Assembly: GCA_947625615.1 (NCBI GenBank)
Contig: CANQPB010000005.1
Span: 31,056-95,055, forward strand
Source of the DNA: an uncultured Clostridia bacterium
Lineage (GTDB): Bacteria > Bacillota > Clostridia > Oscillospirales > Ruminococcaceae
Reading direction: 5' to 3'
Length of the DNA: 64,000 nt
Below, one piece after another: positions 8,066 to 16,746 of this stretch; the first letter of the stretch is position 1; each line of letters begins with the position of its first letter. Position numbers and translations under genes: made by a program. A model generated the notes under the pieces. It ran no database searches. It worked only from the letters and a program-made list of their open reading frames with translations, and was not told the DNA's origin.

Positions 8066-8743
8066 ATGTATACAACAAACGAAGCCTACGCCGAGGCCGC
8101 CGAAACGACGGTCGAAGGGAATTTGGGGCTTGTAAGGCTGTGCGCGGGGCGCTTTCGGGGCAGGGGAATTGAATATGAGGAGCTTTACAGCGCCGGCTGC
8201 ATGGGGCTTGTAAAGGCGGTAAAGGCCTTTGACAAATCCCGCGGGGTGAGATTTTCCACCTACGCGGTGCCGGTGATACTCGGCGAGATAAGGCGGCTTT
8301 TCCGCGACGGCGGGGCGGTGAAGGTGTCGCGGAGCCTAAAGGAGCGCGCCGTGAAGATCTCCCGCGAGGCGCAACGGCTCGAGCACGAGCTCGGCCGCGA
8401 GCCGAGAATATCGGAAATAAGCGATTCCACCGGCATTCCGCCCGAAGACGTCGCCGAGGCGATCTGCGTGATGAACCCGGTTGTGAGCCTGACGAGGGAG
8501 ACCGACGACGGCGCCGAGACCGCAGACATTCCCGTCGAGGCGCCGGATATAAGGATAACCGATTCGATAGCGCTTTCGCAGGCGCTCGAGAGTCTTGAGG
8601 AGCGCGACCGCGCGCTTATCTACATGAGGTTTTTCGCAAACCTCACCCAGCAGAAGACCGCCCAGCGGCTGGGAATGACCCAGGTGCAGGTGTCGCGAAG
8701 AGAAAAAAAGGTGCTTTCGGAGCTGAGAAAGCTCATGGAATAG
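8066..8743 (+). CDS. sigF: Forespore RNA polymerase sigma factor sigma-F
   Basis: A 225-residue sigma-70 family protein. Region 2 is seen in NLGLVRLCAGRF...EELYSAGCMGLVKAVKAFDKSRGVRFSTYAVPVILGEIRR, with the -10 recognition helix. Region 3 follows, and region 4 is ALIYMRFFANLTQQKTAQRLGMTQVQVSRREKKVL. It drives early forespore genes once released by SpoIIAB. It is the third gene of the spoIIA operon and is followed by a strong terminator. Confidence 0.95.
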   Translation: MYTTNEAYAEAAETTVEGNLGLVRLCAGRFRGRGIEYEELYSAGCMGLVKAVKAFDKSRGVRFSTYAVPVILGEIRRLFRDGGAVKVSRSLKERAVKISREAQRLEHELGREPRISEISDSTGIPPEDVAEAICVMNPVVSLTRETDDGAETADIPVEAPDIRITDSIALSQALESLEERDRALIYMRFFANLTQQKTAQRLGMTQVQVSRREKKVLSELRKLME

Positions 8744-8764
8744 CCCTGCCGGGGCGGCCCGGCG

Positions 8765-8796
8765 TCGGAGGGAGGAGATCCCTCCGAAATTTTTTT
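8765..8796 (+). terminator. Rho-independent terminator of the spoIIA operon
   Basis: TCGGAGGG (8765-8772) and CCCTCCGA (8780-8787) make a perfect 8-bp stem with a 7-nt loop, followed by AATTTTTTT. Confidence 0.9.
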
Positions 8797-8806
8797 GAAA
8801 AAACTA

Positions 8807-8835
8807 TTGTATCTTAAAGAGAAATCTGTTATTAT
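8807..8835 (+). promoter_or_regulatory. Sigma-A promoter for purA
   Basis: TTGTAT (8807-8812) and TATTAT (8830-8835) are 17 bp apart. The leader of about 60 nt before purA is too short for a purine riboswitch and none was recognised. Confidence 0.6.
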
Positions 8836-8899
8836 ATATGCGTATGTGTAAACATGGACACAGGTCATTTCGACTTTAAATACGGAAAGGAACTTTTAT

Positions 8900-10174
8900 A
8901 TGTCTAACTGCGCAATAGTCGGCATCAACTGGGGCGACGAGGGCAAGGGCCGCATGGTAGACCTCATCACCCGCGACCACGACATCGTCGTGAGATATCA
9001 GGGCGGGGGAAACGCCGGCCACACCATCATCAACGAATACGGAAAGTTTGCCCTGCATCTTCTGCCCTCCGGCATCTTCACCGACGGGGTGGTGAACATT
9101 CTCGGCAACGGCGTGGCGCTCGATCCCGAAAACCTCTGGAAGGAGATAGAGGAGGTAAGGGCGCGCGGGGTGAAGATCACCCCCGAAAATCTCAAAATAA
9201 GCGACCGCGCTTCGCTGCTTATGCCATGGCACCGCGAGCTCGATTCTCTTGAGGAGGCACGCCTTGCGGATAAAAAATACGGCTCTACAAAGCAGGGCAT
9301 CGCCCCGTTTTACTCCGACAAATACTCCAAAAAGACCGTCCTCGCCGGCGAGCTCAATTACCCCGAACACTTAAAGGCCCACCTTGAGGACTTGGCGGAG
9401 TGGAAAAATCTCACCCTCAAAAACGTCTACGGCGCCGAGGGGTATACCATGGAGCAGCTCGCGGAATGGGTGCGCGATTTCGGCGAGAAGATAAAGCCCT
9501 TTGTCTGCGACACCGGCGAATATCTCAAAAAGGCCGTCGCCGCCGGCAAGAGCGTTTTGTTTGAAGCCCAGCTCGGCGCTTTAAGAGATCTCGACTACGG
9601 AATCGTGCCATACACCACGTCTTCGAACACGATAGCGGCGTTCGCGCCCGTCGGCTCGGGGCTTCCCGGCGTTAAAATCGATAAGATCGTCGGCGTGGTC
9701 AAGGCCTATTCCTCCTGCGTCGGCGAGGGCCCGTTCACATGCGAGTGGTTCGGCGAGGAGGCCGAAAAGCTCAGGGAGGCAGGGGACGAATACGGCGCCA
9801 AGACAGGCCGCCCCCGCCGCGTCGGCCCTATTGACATAGTCGCCACCCGCTACGGCGTCGAGACCCAGGGGGCCACCGTCATAGCGCTGACAAAGCTTGA
9901 CGTCCTAAGTTATATGGACGAGATACCGATATGCTCGCAGTATGAGCTTTTCGGCGAAAAGACCGACCGCTTCCCCTTCCCCGCCGTTCTTGCGGACGCA
10001 AAGCCGATAGTCACCCATATGCCCGGCTGGAAGTGCGACATATCGAAATGCCGCAGCTGGGAGGAGCTGCCCATAGAGGCGAGAAACTACGTCGAATACG
10101 TCGAGCGCGAGATAGGCTGCCGCATAGGCTATGTTTCCGTGGGCCCCGAGCGCGAAAGCATTATATTAAGATAG
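8900..10174 (+). CDS. purA: Adenylosuccinate synthetase
   Basis: A 424-residue enzyme that joins IMP and aspartate using GTP, the first committed step to AMP. The N-terminal GINWGDEGKGRMVDL is the P-loop-like GDEGKGK signature with the catalytic Asp, and GGGNAGHTI contains the catalytic His. The C-terminal GRPRRVGPIDIVATRYGV is also typical. It is slightly divergent (GRMVD rather than GKIVD). AAAGGAA precedes the ATG. It lies upstream of a NUDIX gene and purB, so the two-step IMP to AMP branch is encoded together. Confidence 0.96.
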   Translation: MSNCAIVGINWGDEGKGRMVDLITRDHDIVVRYQGGGNAGHTIINEYGKFALHLLPSGIFTDGVVNILGNGVALDPENLWKEIEEVRARGVKITPENLKISDRASLLMPWHRELDSLEEARLADKKYGSTKQGIAPFYSDKYSKKTVLAGELNYPEHLKAHLEDLAEWKNLTLKNVYGAEGYTMEQLAEWVRDFGEKIKPFVCDTGEYLKKAVAAGKSVLFEAQLGALRDLDYGIVPYTTSSNTIAAFAPVGSGLPGVKIDKIVGVVKAYSSCVGEGPFTCEWFGEEAEKLREAGDEYGAKTGRPRRVGPIDIVATRYGVETQGATVIALTKLDVLSYMDEIPICSQYELFGEKTDRFPFPAVLADAKPIVTHMPGWKCDISKCRSWEELPIEARNYVEYVEREIGCRIGYVSVGPERESIILR

Positions 10175-10197
10175 ACGCATACGGGGGCTTCGGGCTT

Positions 10198-10650
10198 ATG
10201 GGATATATTTCAGACCTGAGAAAAACCGTCGGGCATAAAACACTTATGATGCCCTGCGCCTGCCTGATAATAGGCGACGGCAAGGGTAATATCCTGCTTC
10301 AGAAAAGAACGGACGACGGCAAATGGGGATATCACGGCGGAGCCGTAGAGATCGACGAATCCGCCGAGGACGCCGTTTTAAGGGAAGTACAAGAGGAGCT
10401 CGGGATAATTCCCGACGGGCTTGAGCTTTTCGGGGTATATTCCGGCCCGGAATATCACCATGTCTATCCCAACGGCGACGAGGTCTCCTGTATAGACATA
10501 GTGTATGTCTGCCACAAATTTCACGGCGAGATCAATTTTTCCGACGGCGAGGTGTCCGAGGTCGGCTGGTTCAACAAACAAAGCCTCCCCGAAAATCTCT
10601 CGCAGAATCCGCGCCGCCCGATTTCGGACTATCTTTCCCGGTTCGACTGA
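10198..10650 (+). CDS. NUDIX hydrolase
   Basis: A 150-residue NUDIX-fold protein. The diagnostic box GX5EX7REUXEEXGU is seen as GGAVEIDESAEDAVLREVQEELGI at about residues 45-68, with the metal-binding glutamates. These enzymes hydrolyse nucleoside diphosphates linked to another moiety. The substrate is not readable here. The ATG at 10198 was chosen because the protein core starts there (MGYISDLRKTVGHKTLMMPCACLII); an upstream in-frame ATG lies inside purA. It sits 23 bp after purA and 23 bp before purB, so it may serve nucleotide house-cleaning alongside purine synthesis. Confidence 0.88.
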   Translation: MGYISDLRKTVGHKTLMMPCACLIIGDGKGNILLQKRTDDGKWGYHGGAVEIDESAEDAVLREVQEELGIIPDGLELFGVYSGPEYHHVYPNGDEVSCIDIVYVCHKFHGEINFSDGEVSEVGWFNKQSLPENLSQNPRRPISDYLSRFD

Positions 10651-10673
10651 TTACATAAAAAAGGAGAATAAAA

Positions 10674-12098
10674 ATGCCTACAAACATTTACGAATCCCCG
10701 CTCAGCTCGCGCTACGCTTCCCCCTTTATGCTCGAGCTATTTTCCATGGACAGAAGGATCCAGACCTGGCGCAGACTTTGGGTCGCTCTCGCGAGGGCGG
10801 AATCGAAGCTCGGTCTGCCTATAACCGAAGAGCAGGTCGCCGAGCTTGAGGAGCACATCGCCGATATCGACTACGAGGTCGAGCGCGCCCGCGAAAAGGA
10901 AGTCCGCCACGATGTAATGGCGCATATCTACGCCTACGGCAAGGTGGCGCCCTCCGCCGCCGGGATAATCCACCTCGGCGCCACAAGCTGCTATGTCACC
11001 GACAACGCCGACCTTATTATCTACCGCGACGGCCTTAAATACCTCCGCGGGGAGGTGGCGAAGGTGCTGAAAAATCTTGCCGATTTCGCCGAAAAGTATA
11101 AGGACACCCCCACCCTCGGCTACACCCACTATCAGCCCGCCCAGCTTGTCACCGTCGGCAAGCGCGCCGCGCTGTGGGCGCAGGATTTTTTGGCGGATCT
11201 TGAGGAGCTCGACTTCGTGATCGAAAGCTTTCGGTTCCTCGGCTGCCGCGGCACCACCGGCACAGAGGCCAGTTTTATGGATCTGTTTGAGGGGGACGGC
11301 GAGAAGATAGACAAGATGAACAGAATGATCTCGGTGGAATTCGGCTTCGAGAAGCTCTTCACCGTTTCGGGGCAGACCTACCCGAGAAAGTTCGATTCCA
11401 AAATTCTCAACGTGCTGTCGTCCATCGCCCAGAGCTGCTACAGAATGGCGAACGATTTAAGGCTTTTGCAGCACGACCGCCAGGTTGAGGAGCCGTTTGA
11501 GAAGAATCAGATAGGCTCGTCGGCGATGGCCTATAAGCGCAACCCGATGAGATGCGAGAGGATCTGTTCGCTTTCAAGATATCTCATGGCCGACGCCATG
11601 AACGCCCCGATGACCGCCTCGACCCAGTGGCTTGAACGCACCCTCGACGATTCGGCGAACCGCCGCATCTCCCTGCCCGAGGGCTATCTTTGCGCCGACG
11701 CCGTTTTAAGGCTCGCCCAGAACGTCACCGACGGCATGCACGTGAACGAAAAAATGGTGGAAAAGGCCGTCAGGGAATATCTGCCCTTCATCGCGACCGA
11801 AAACCTCATGATGGAGGCCGTGAAGCGGGGCGGCGACCGCCAGAAGCTCCACGAGATAATTCGCCAATGCTCTATGGAAGCCACCGCAAGAATGAAGGAG
11901 GGCGAGAGCTGCGACCTGCTTTCAAGGCTCGCCTCCCACCCGGAATTTTCCATGACCGAGGCCGAGATGGAGGCGGTTTTGGAGCCGAGGCTCTATACCG
12001 GCCGCTGCGCCGCGCAGGTTGAAAAGCTTGTCGCCGAGGTTCGCGAGGCCGTCGCAAAAGTCGAGATCACCGACGCCAAAGAGGTAGAGATTCTTTAA
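10674..12098 (+). CDS. purB: Adenylosuccinate lyase
   Basis: A 474-residue member of the fumarase/aspartase superfamily. The signature loop SSAMAYKRNPMRCE (SSxMPxKxNP type) carries the catalytic Ser. Earlier motifs include HLGATSCYVTDNAD and TPTLGYTHYQPAQLVT with the catalytic His. It removes fumarate from adenylosuccinate to give AMP, and from SAICAR in de novo IMP synthesis. It follows purA and the NUDIX gene with a clear AAGGAGA site 7 nt before the ATG. A terminator pair follows. Confidence 0.96.
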   Translation: MPTNIYESPLSSRYASPFMLELFSMDRRIQTWRRLWVALARAESKLGLPITEEQVAELEEHIADIDYEVERAREKEVRHDVMAHIYAYGKVAPSAAGIIHLGATSCYVTDNADLIIYRDGLKYLRGEVAKVLKNLADFAEKYKDTPTLGYTHYQPAQLVTVGKRAALWAQDFLADLEELDFVIESFRFLGCRGTTGTEASFMDLFEGDGEKIDKMNRMISVEFGFEKLFTVSGQTYPRKFDSKILNVLSSIAQSCYRMANDLRLLQHDRQVEEPFEKNQIGSSAMAYKRNPMRCERICSLSRYLMADAMNAPMTASTQWLERTLDDSANRRISLPEGYLCADAVLRLAQNVTDGMHVNEKMVEKAVREYLPFIATENLMMEAVKRGGDRQKLHEIIRQCSMEATARMKEGESCDLLSRLASHPEFSMTEAEMEAVLEPRLYTGRCAAQVEKLVAEVREAVAKVEITDAKEVEIL

Positions 12099-12130
12099 AG
12101 TAAATAAAAATTCATGAGCGTCAGTTCCGT

Positions 12131-12193
12131 TTGAAATTCCGATATCTGACCTCTGACATCTGTTTTCTTGATGCGGCCTTTAAGCCGCATCAA
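12131..12193 (+). repeat. CTTCTAA/hairpin repeat family, divergent copy 1
   Basis: This begins TTGAAATTCC, contains TCTGAC-type direct repeats, and ends in the hairpin TTGATGCGGC (12168-12177) / GCCGCATCAA (12184-12193). It is the most divergent member of a family also found at 20588, 34576 and 44179, all with a TTGAAACTC-like start, short pyrimidine-rich direct repeats, TCTTCTTGATG and a GGCC-type hairpin. Confidence 0.6.
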
Positions 12194-12202
12194 AAACCCC
12201 CG

Positions 12203-12228
12203 CCCCGTTCCCCGGGACGGGGATTTTT
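12203..12228. terminator. Bidirectional terminator between purB and the convergent lipoprotein gene
   Basis: CCCCGT (12203-12208) pairs with ACGGGG (12217-12222), with an internal CCCGGG extending the stem, followed by ATTTTT. On the opposite strand the hairpin is followed by a T-run as well, fitting its position between convergent genes. Confidence 0.75.
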
Positions 12229-12229
12229 A

Positions 12230-13597
12230 TCATTCTTTCATGGCGGCTGCGCGTTCAAGCGTCTCGATGACCGCCTTAGCCTCGGAGGCGGTGTAATGCA
12301 TGCCTGAAATCTTTAGGGTGAATTCTCCGGTGATCGCGTCGATATACGCTTTTTCGAATTTATAGCTGTCGTCGCTGTTATAGCCCACCGGCCTTATGCA
12401 CCAAAACGGCCGCAGCTCGTATTCGCACTGCCCGAGCAGCACCGAGTTTATAACGCTGTAAACCCCGCTGTCCTTGTTATAGGGGTATCCCTTGCAGAAC
12501 GGAAGATAGTTGAGCTCGGCGGTGTAGTCGTGCCCCAGCCCCTCGGGCGGCAGCGACTGCGAAAGTATCTCGCCGGCCTTGGCAAGCGTGAGAAGCTTTA
12601 CGTCGCTCTCCTCGGGCTCCCTCTCCGAAAAAGACCACTCCTTTGAAAATCGGGTTATCTTCTCCTTTTCGGCGCACCACGCGGTCAGCCCGCAGCCCTT
12701 TGCAAAAGCCTCGCCGTTCATAAGCGCCTCGGGGTCGCCTGTTTCGAACGGATCCATATCTATATGGTTGCCGTTTCGGTCTGTTTTTTCCATGTCAAAG
12801 AGATATCCGAAGCTTCCGTCACCGAGATCGCGCACCGTGAAGTTTCTGACGCGGTAGCTGCATTCTTCGGGGTCTGACGGCGCAACGTAGCCGTTCCAGA
12901 ATTCCTCCATAAAGGCGACGGCCTCGCCGGCGTTCCATTCGCCGCCGCGCGACATATCATAGCTCAGGTCTTCCGGCAGGGTCTCGTATAATAGGTCAAA
13001 CGTCGCGACGGTTTCATAGTTGCCGCTGTAGGCGTTAAGGTTGTCGAGCGCGCCGGTCTCGGAGCCGCATAGAAGCCCCGTAGAATGCATAAGCGCCTGC
13101 ATGTTAAGATCCTCTTCGTCCGGCTGAAAGCATTTTATATAGATCCCTGTGCGGTTGTTTTCTCCCGCCGGGCGGGAGCTGTCTCTGGGGTCGTCGGGGA
13201 AGCGCTCTATGTAAAGATCTTCGTTTTCGGTGTCAAATCTTTCGGCGAAAAATCTCTCGGCGAGGGATTTTACATCGTAGCTCGGGTTCAGCCCGACGTC
13301 TATATCCGTCACCGGCATTCCATCGCTGTCCGGCACCCTTGCGCCGACTATTTTAAAGTTTGGGTATTCTGTTTTAAGGTCGTCTTCAAGACGGCTGCGG
13401 ACATATTCCAGCCCGCCCGATTCCGAATCCTCAATTTCCGGCAGGGGCTCCGGCGCAGGGGTAGTCCATTCGGCCGCCGCCGACGTTTCAATATCCGTCA
13501 CCGCTCGAAAGGTGGTTTTCGGCACCTTGGGGCCCTGCCTCGCGCAGCCCGTAAGCAGCGCCGCCGCGGCAGCCGCAAGAATAAAAATACGTTTCAT
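12230..13597 (-). CDS. Secreted lipoprotein of unknown function in ECF module 1
   Basis: A 455-residue protein with a type II signal peptide: hydrophobic helix at residues 4-15 and lipobox LTGC, so Cys18 would be lipidated and the protein held on the outer face of the membrane. The rest has no enzyme motif that I recognise. It has a modular look, with segments such as KLLTLAKAGEILSQSLPP and PFWCIRPVG...AYIDAITGEF that recall the repeated ectodomain of the 1250-residue protein at 25435-29187. It lies downstream of an ECF sigma factor and anti-sigma-like gene, separated by a GC-rich hairpin, and may be a sensor or target of that system. Function is unknown. Confidence 0.75.
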   Translation of the reverse strand: MKRIFILAAAAAALLTGCARQGPKVPKTTFRAVTDIETSAAAEWTTPAPEPLPEIEDSESGGLEYVRSRLEDDLKTEYPNFKIVGARVPDSDGMPVTDIDVGLNPSYDVKSLAERFFAERFDTENEDLYIERFPDDPRDSSRPAGENNRTGIYIKCFQPDEEDLNMQALMHSTGLLCGSETGALDNLNAYSGNYETVATFDLLYETLPEDLSYDMSRGGEWNAGEAVAFMEEFWNGYVAPSDPEECSYRVRNFTVRDLGDGSFGYLFDMEKTDRNGNHIDMDPFETGDPEALMNGEAFAKGCGLTAWCAEKEKITRFSKEWSFSEREPEESDVKLLTLAKAGEILSQSLPPEGLGHDYTAELNYLPFCKGYPYNKDSGVYSVINSVLLGQCEYELRPFWCIRPVGYNSDDSYKFEKAYIDAITGEFTLKISGMHYTASEAKAVIETLERAAAMKE

Positions 13598-13638
13598 AGT
13601 CTGTCTCCGTTTTGCCCGCCGAGCTTTTAAGCGGCGCG

Positions 13639-13664
13639 GCGCCCGGGGGTAAGCCTCCGGGCGC
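13639..13664 (-). other. Intercistronic GC-rich hairpin in ECF operon 1
   Basis: GCGCCCGGGGG (13639-13649) and CCTCCGGGCGC (13654-13664) form an 11-bp stem with one G-U pair and a 4-nt loop, without a U-run. It may reduce or stabilise expression of the lipoprotein gene relative to the anti-sigma-like gene. Confidence 0.45.
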
Positions 13665-13703
13665 GGGCGCTGTCATGAGCATTTTCGGCGGACGTTCGAC
13701 CTC

Positions 13704-14735
13704 TTAAAAGTCGAATTCCATTCCTCTTAATGTGATCTTGTCAACGGTGTTCACGTCGACGGGAACTTCAAAGCCGTAGTAGAAGTATTCGGTGCCGGAA
13801 ACATTCTCGGGGGTGTCGAATTCAGTCCAGCCGCCCTGCGAGCCGCATATTCCGTAGACGGATTCATAGCTTTCGCCGTCGCCGATAACGGTGCCGTCGG
13901 TGAGGTAGAACTGCATGTAGTTATAGCCTATCTCCTTTGAACCCCTCGAAGTCTTGGGATCGCCGTACTTTGCCTGCCACTGCTCGTAGTCGCAGGAGAG
14001 AAGCACGCCGAGCGGCGAGATCTCCGCCTTGAACTCGATGCCGTCGAAGTAAGAGACATTGAGGGCGGGCGTCGCCTCCATAACCGCAACCTCGGATTTG
14101 TTGAGTGTCATGTCGATGCGGCATTCCTTGAGGGTGACGAAGTTGTAGTTTTCGTCGGTGTAGCCGAGGTCGCGAAGCGTGAATTCCATCACGTCGGGGA
14201 TCTTCTCCGCGCCGCCCTCATACACCATGACGGTGAGAATGCCGCCGTCAAGAGAAATGGGGCTGACGCCTGCAGTGGTGCCGCTGAGGTTGGTGTGGCA
14301 CTTTTTCCAGTCGAAGCCGAGCGTCCTGCCCTCGGGGAGGGCGGCAAGAACGTCGTCCTCAACCGCGTACTCGACCATCGCGTAGACAAAGTGATCGGAG
14401 ACCGAGGCGCTGACGAACGCCGCGGTGCCGGTGAGCGGGTGAACGTCGCTTTCAAGGCCGGTGGCGTAATCGGCGGGGTTCACAAGCGCGGGAAGCTGAT
14501 CGTATCCCGAAAGATTTGCAGAGCGGTTAGAGAAGAAGCCGGAGATCTTTTCAAGCCCGCCAATTCCGGCGGCAGCCGCAACAGTCCCGCAGACCAAAAC
14601 CGCCGCGCAGGCGGCTATAGCCGCAATTTTTCCTCTGGAATAGCTTTTATGCTCGCGCTCCCTTGCCTTTTGGGCGTCGCTTAGATAGCGGTCGTCTATC
14701 TGCTCCATAGATTCGTAAACGCTGTATTTATTCAT
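13704..14735 (-). CDS. Membrane-anchored anti-sigma-like protein (DUF4179 type)
   Basis: A 343-residue protein with a short cytoplasmic N-terminus (about 40 residues), one transmembrane helix (KIAAIAACAAVLVCGTVAAAA) and a large extracellular domain without catalytic motifs. This layout, directly downstream of an ECF sigma gene, fits the anti-sigma proteins of Clostridia that hold the sigma factor at the membrane. The ATG at 14735 was chosen because AAGGAG is 8 nt upstream; the GTG at 14744 overlaps that site. The cytoplasmic segment is shorter than a classical ASD domain, so the anti-sigma role is inferred mainly from context. Confidence 0.75.
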   Translation of the reverse strand: MNKYSVYESMEQIDDRYLSDAQKAREREHKSYSRGKIAAIAACAAVLVCGTVAAAAGIGGLEKISGFFSNRSANLSGYDQLPALVNPADYATGLESDVHPLTGTAAFVSASVSDHFVYAMVEYAVEDDVLAALPEGRTLGFDWKKCHTNLSGTTAGVSPISLDGGILTVMVYEGGAEKIPDVMEFTLRDLGYTDENYNFVTLKECRIDMTLNKSEVAVMEATPALNVSYFDGIEFKAEISPLGVLLSCDYEQWQAKYGDPKTSRGSKEIGYNYMQFYLTDGTVIGDGESYESVYGICGSQGGWTEFDTPENVSGTEYFYYGFEVPVDVNTVDKITLRGMEFDF

Positions 14736-14755
14736 TTTCTGCACTCCTTTTAAAT

Positions 14756-15316
14756 TCAGTAAAAAAGGTTTTTTCCGATAAGATACTCTTTAAGCTCGCC
14801 CCTCATTCTGCAAAGCAGGGTCTTTACGTTCGCCTCGGTATAGCCGGTTGCCCTTGCGATGTCGGATATCCTGTCGGCATAGAAGTAGCGCATTATAAAG
14901 ATGTTTCTGCGCTCCCTGTTCAAAGAACCGAGCCAGTTGTTCAGCTCCTCGCCCAAAAGCTTAACGTCAAGCTCGTCTTCGGGGTTGCCGAGGTCTGAGA
15001 CCGCCTCGCAGAACTCGTCTATCGAAACGTCAAGCTCGGGATTTCCCCTTTTGCCGCCGCTTCGCTTTCTTAAAATGTCGATTGCGCTGTGGCGCGTAAG
15101 CTTTACGAGGTAGCTGCGAAGGTCTGAGGGCCTGTTCGGAGGTATGGCGTTCCACGCCTTGAAAACGGCGTCGTTTAAAGCCTCCTCCGCGTCAAGAGTA
15201 TCTCTTAATATGTTATAGGCGATTTTTGAAAGATATTTCCCGTACTTTTCCCTAAGCGCCGATATCGCCTCTTCGTCACGCTTAAATAAAAGTGCGATGA
15301 TTTTTGCGTCCTGCAT
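14756..15316 (-). CDS. ECF-type RNA polymerase sigma factor (module 1)
   Basis: A 186-residue sigma-70 family ECF protein. Region 2 lies at about residues 10-80 (AEEALNDAVFKAWNAIPPNRPSDLRSYLVKLTRHSAIDILRK) and region 4 at about 125-180 (IMRYFYADRISDIARATGYTEANVKTLLCRMRGELK). The ATG at 15316 is preceded by AAAGGTGG on the minus strand; an in-frame start further upstream would include non-conserved residues. A probable autoregulated promoter lies at 15393-15420. Downstream is the anti-sigma-like gene, 20 bp away. The signal and regulon are unknown. Confidence 0.9.
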   Translation of the reverse strand: MQDAKIIALLFKRDEEAISALREKYGKYLSKIAYNILRDTLDAEEALNDAVFKAWNAIPPNRPSDLRSYLVKLTRHSAIDILRKRSGGKRGNPELDVSIDEFCEAVSDLGNPEDELDVKLLGEELNNWLGSLNRERRNIFIMRYFYADRISDIARATGYTEANVKTLLCRMRGELKEYLIGKNLFY

Positions 15317-15392
15317 CTCACACCACCTTTTGAAAACGGTCGGCGCCGGCAGGGCGTCGGGCACTTTCCGTTTTTTTGGACGTCCACTTAAT

Positions 15393-15420
15393 ATCACGCA
15401 GAAAAAACCGAAAGGTTACA
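15393..15420 (-). promoter_or_regulatory. Probable ECF-sigma-dependent autoregulated promoter
   Basis: On the minus strand TGTAACCTTT begins at 15420 and CGTGATA begins at 15398, with 16 bp between TGTAAC and CGTGAT. The AAC -35 core and CGT -10 core are typical of ECF promoters, and the position upstream of an ECF gene suggests autoregulation. Confidence 0.65.
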
Positions 15421-15520
15421 GAAATTCGGGACAAGTATATCATATTTTTTCAAAAAGCTCAATCAAAAGGCCGCGATAATTCTTATCCGTGAAAAAATCT
15501 TTATCTTCCGAAAAATTATC

Positions 15521-15549
15521 TTGACATTTTATAATGCCTTCGCTATACT
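15521..15549 (+). promoter_or_regulatory. Sigma-A promoter for the GH26 gene
   Basis: TTGACA (15521-15526), 17 bp, TATACT (15544-15549). The start site would be about 22 nt before the ATG, leaving a short leader with the site GGGAGG. Confidence 0.85.
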
Positions 15550-15577
15550 ATACTCATCTTTAACGGGAGGATCTGCC

Positions 15578-16483
15578 ATGACTTCAAAACCTGTAACCCC
15601 GAATCTTATATCGCAGGCGGACGAGCTTTACGGCTATATCTGCGAAAACTTCGGAAAGAAAATTATTTCCGCCGTGCAGGAATGCCCCGGGCACCGGCAC
15701 CATTCGCTTGAAACCGACTATATCTATAAGACCACCGGCAGGCTGCCCGCCATGAGGGGCCTCGATTTTATCCACGACGACTACGACGGCGTAGTCAGGC
15801 GCGCCAGGGAATGGCATTCCCGCGGAGGGATAGTCACTATATGCTGGCACACCGGCATTGAGGGAAACTCATATCCCGCTTCGCAAAAAGAGCTCCCCGA
15901 CTTTGAGCTTTTGTTTGAGGATTCCCCGCTGAGGCAGCTTATGTTTTCGCGTTGGGACAGAGCCGCCGCCGCTTTAAAAGAGCTCGGCGACGCCGGAATA
16001 CCCGTTCTGTGGCGGCCCTTTCACGAATTCGACGGCCAGTGGTTCTGGTGGGGCAAGGGCGGAAAGGACGTCTTTATAAGGCTCTGGAGAATGATGTTCG
16101 AGCGCTTCACCGATTACTATAAGCTGAACAACCTTTTGTGGGTATACGGCTATTCGGGAGAGGTCAAGCCGGGGTGGTATGCCGGCGACGACTGCTGCGA
16201 TATCGTCGGCTCGGACAACTATGACGGCACCACCAATCTCAGGGCATGGAAGCTTTTAAAAGAGATCACCGAAAAGCCGCTCGCGTTTCACGAGACGGGC
16301 GTTTTGCGGCCGGTGGACGACTATGTTGCCGACGGCTGCCTTTGGAGCTGGTTCATGAATTGGCATACAAAATACCTCATCGAGGACAACAGCCCCGAGC
16401 TGCTGAACGGCGTCTATCACGACAGCCGGGTAGTCACCCTTGAGGACTATGTGCAAAAAATGCACCCTGCGCACCCGGCTTAG
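15578..16483 (+). CDS. Glycoside hydrolase family 26, beta-mannanase-like
   Basis: A 301-residue GH26 (clan GH-A) protein. The acid/base glutamate is Glu150 in LWRPFHEFDGQWFWWG, and the likely nucleophile is Glu239 in KPLAFHETGV. GGIVTICWHTG is another family block. These enzymes usually cut beta-1,4-mannans. There is no signal peptide at the ATG at 15578, which follows GGGAGG, so the enzyme is predicted to be cytoplasmic and may act on imported manno-oligosaccharides. It is a single-gene unit with its own promoter and a downstream GC-rich hairpin at 16618-16643. The ring-stacking Trp/Phe cluster is intact. Confidence 0.9.
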   Translation: MTSKPVTPNLISQADELYGYICENFGKKIISAVQECPGHRHHSLETDYIYKTTGRLPAMRGLDFIHDDYDGVVRRAREWHSRGGIVTICWHTGIEGNSYPASQKELPDFELLFEDSPLRQLMFSRWDRAAAALKELGDAGIPVLWRPFHEFDGQWFWWGKGGKDVFIRLWRMMFERFTDYYKLNNLLWVYGYSGEVKPGWYAGDDCCDIVGSDNYDGTTNLRAWKLLKEITEKPLAFHETGVLRPVDDYVADGCLWSWFMNWHTKYLIEDNSPELLNGVYHDSRVVTLEDYVQKMHPAHPA

Positions 16484-16617
16484 CGCGCTTTTTGCGGCTT
16501 GCGCGGAATTTCCGCCCTTGCGGCTTACTTCGGGCTGCCAAAAGGTGGCCGCCTTCGGCGGCGGATTGAATTCGCCCCACCCCCGCCCGGCTCCGCAAAA
16601 ATAAATGGCCTCCTGCC

Positions 16618-16648
16618 GCCCCCTCCCCGCCCGGGGAGGGGGCGCCTT
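16618..16648 (+). terminator. GC-rich terminator-like hairpin after the GH26 gene
   Basis: GCCCCCTCCCC (16618-16628) and GGGGAGGGGGC (16633-16643) form a perfect 11-bp stem, followed by GCCTTTT. The remaining part of 16484-16717 is C-rich low-complexity sequence with no gene seen. Confidence 0.55.
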
Positions 16649-16717
16649 TTGCTTCCCCCAAATCTCCCTTAAAAATCCCGCACCTCCTATTTTTTCAAAA
16701 AATTTTCCCGACCCCCC

Positions 16718-16746
16718 TTGACAGTCGGAAAAAATTGTGGTACCAT
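16718..16746 (+). promoter_or_regulatory. Promoter of the SPFH-RHH operon
   Basis: TTGACA (16718-16723), 17 bp, TACCAT (16741-16746). The -10 hexamer lies inside the first of three GGTACC-containing repeats, so an operator-bound protein would compete with RNA polymerase. Confidence 0.6.

Noticed and set aside
8836..8899. Purine riboswitch upstream of purA
   Set aside because: The leader is only about 60 nt and no conserved aptamer core was seen; the leader of guaA is also too short.
10033..10197. Upstream extension of the NUDIX gene
   Set aside because: The extra codons overlap purA in another frame and are Arg-rich non-conserved sequence; the conserved protein starts at 10198.
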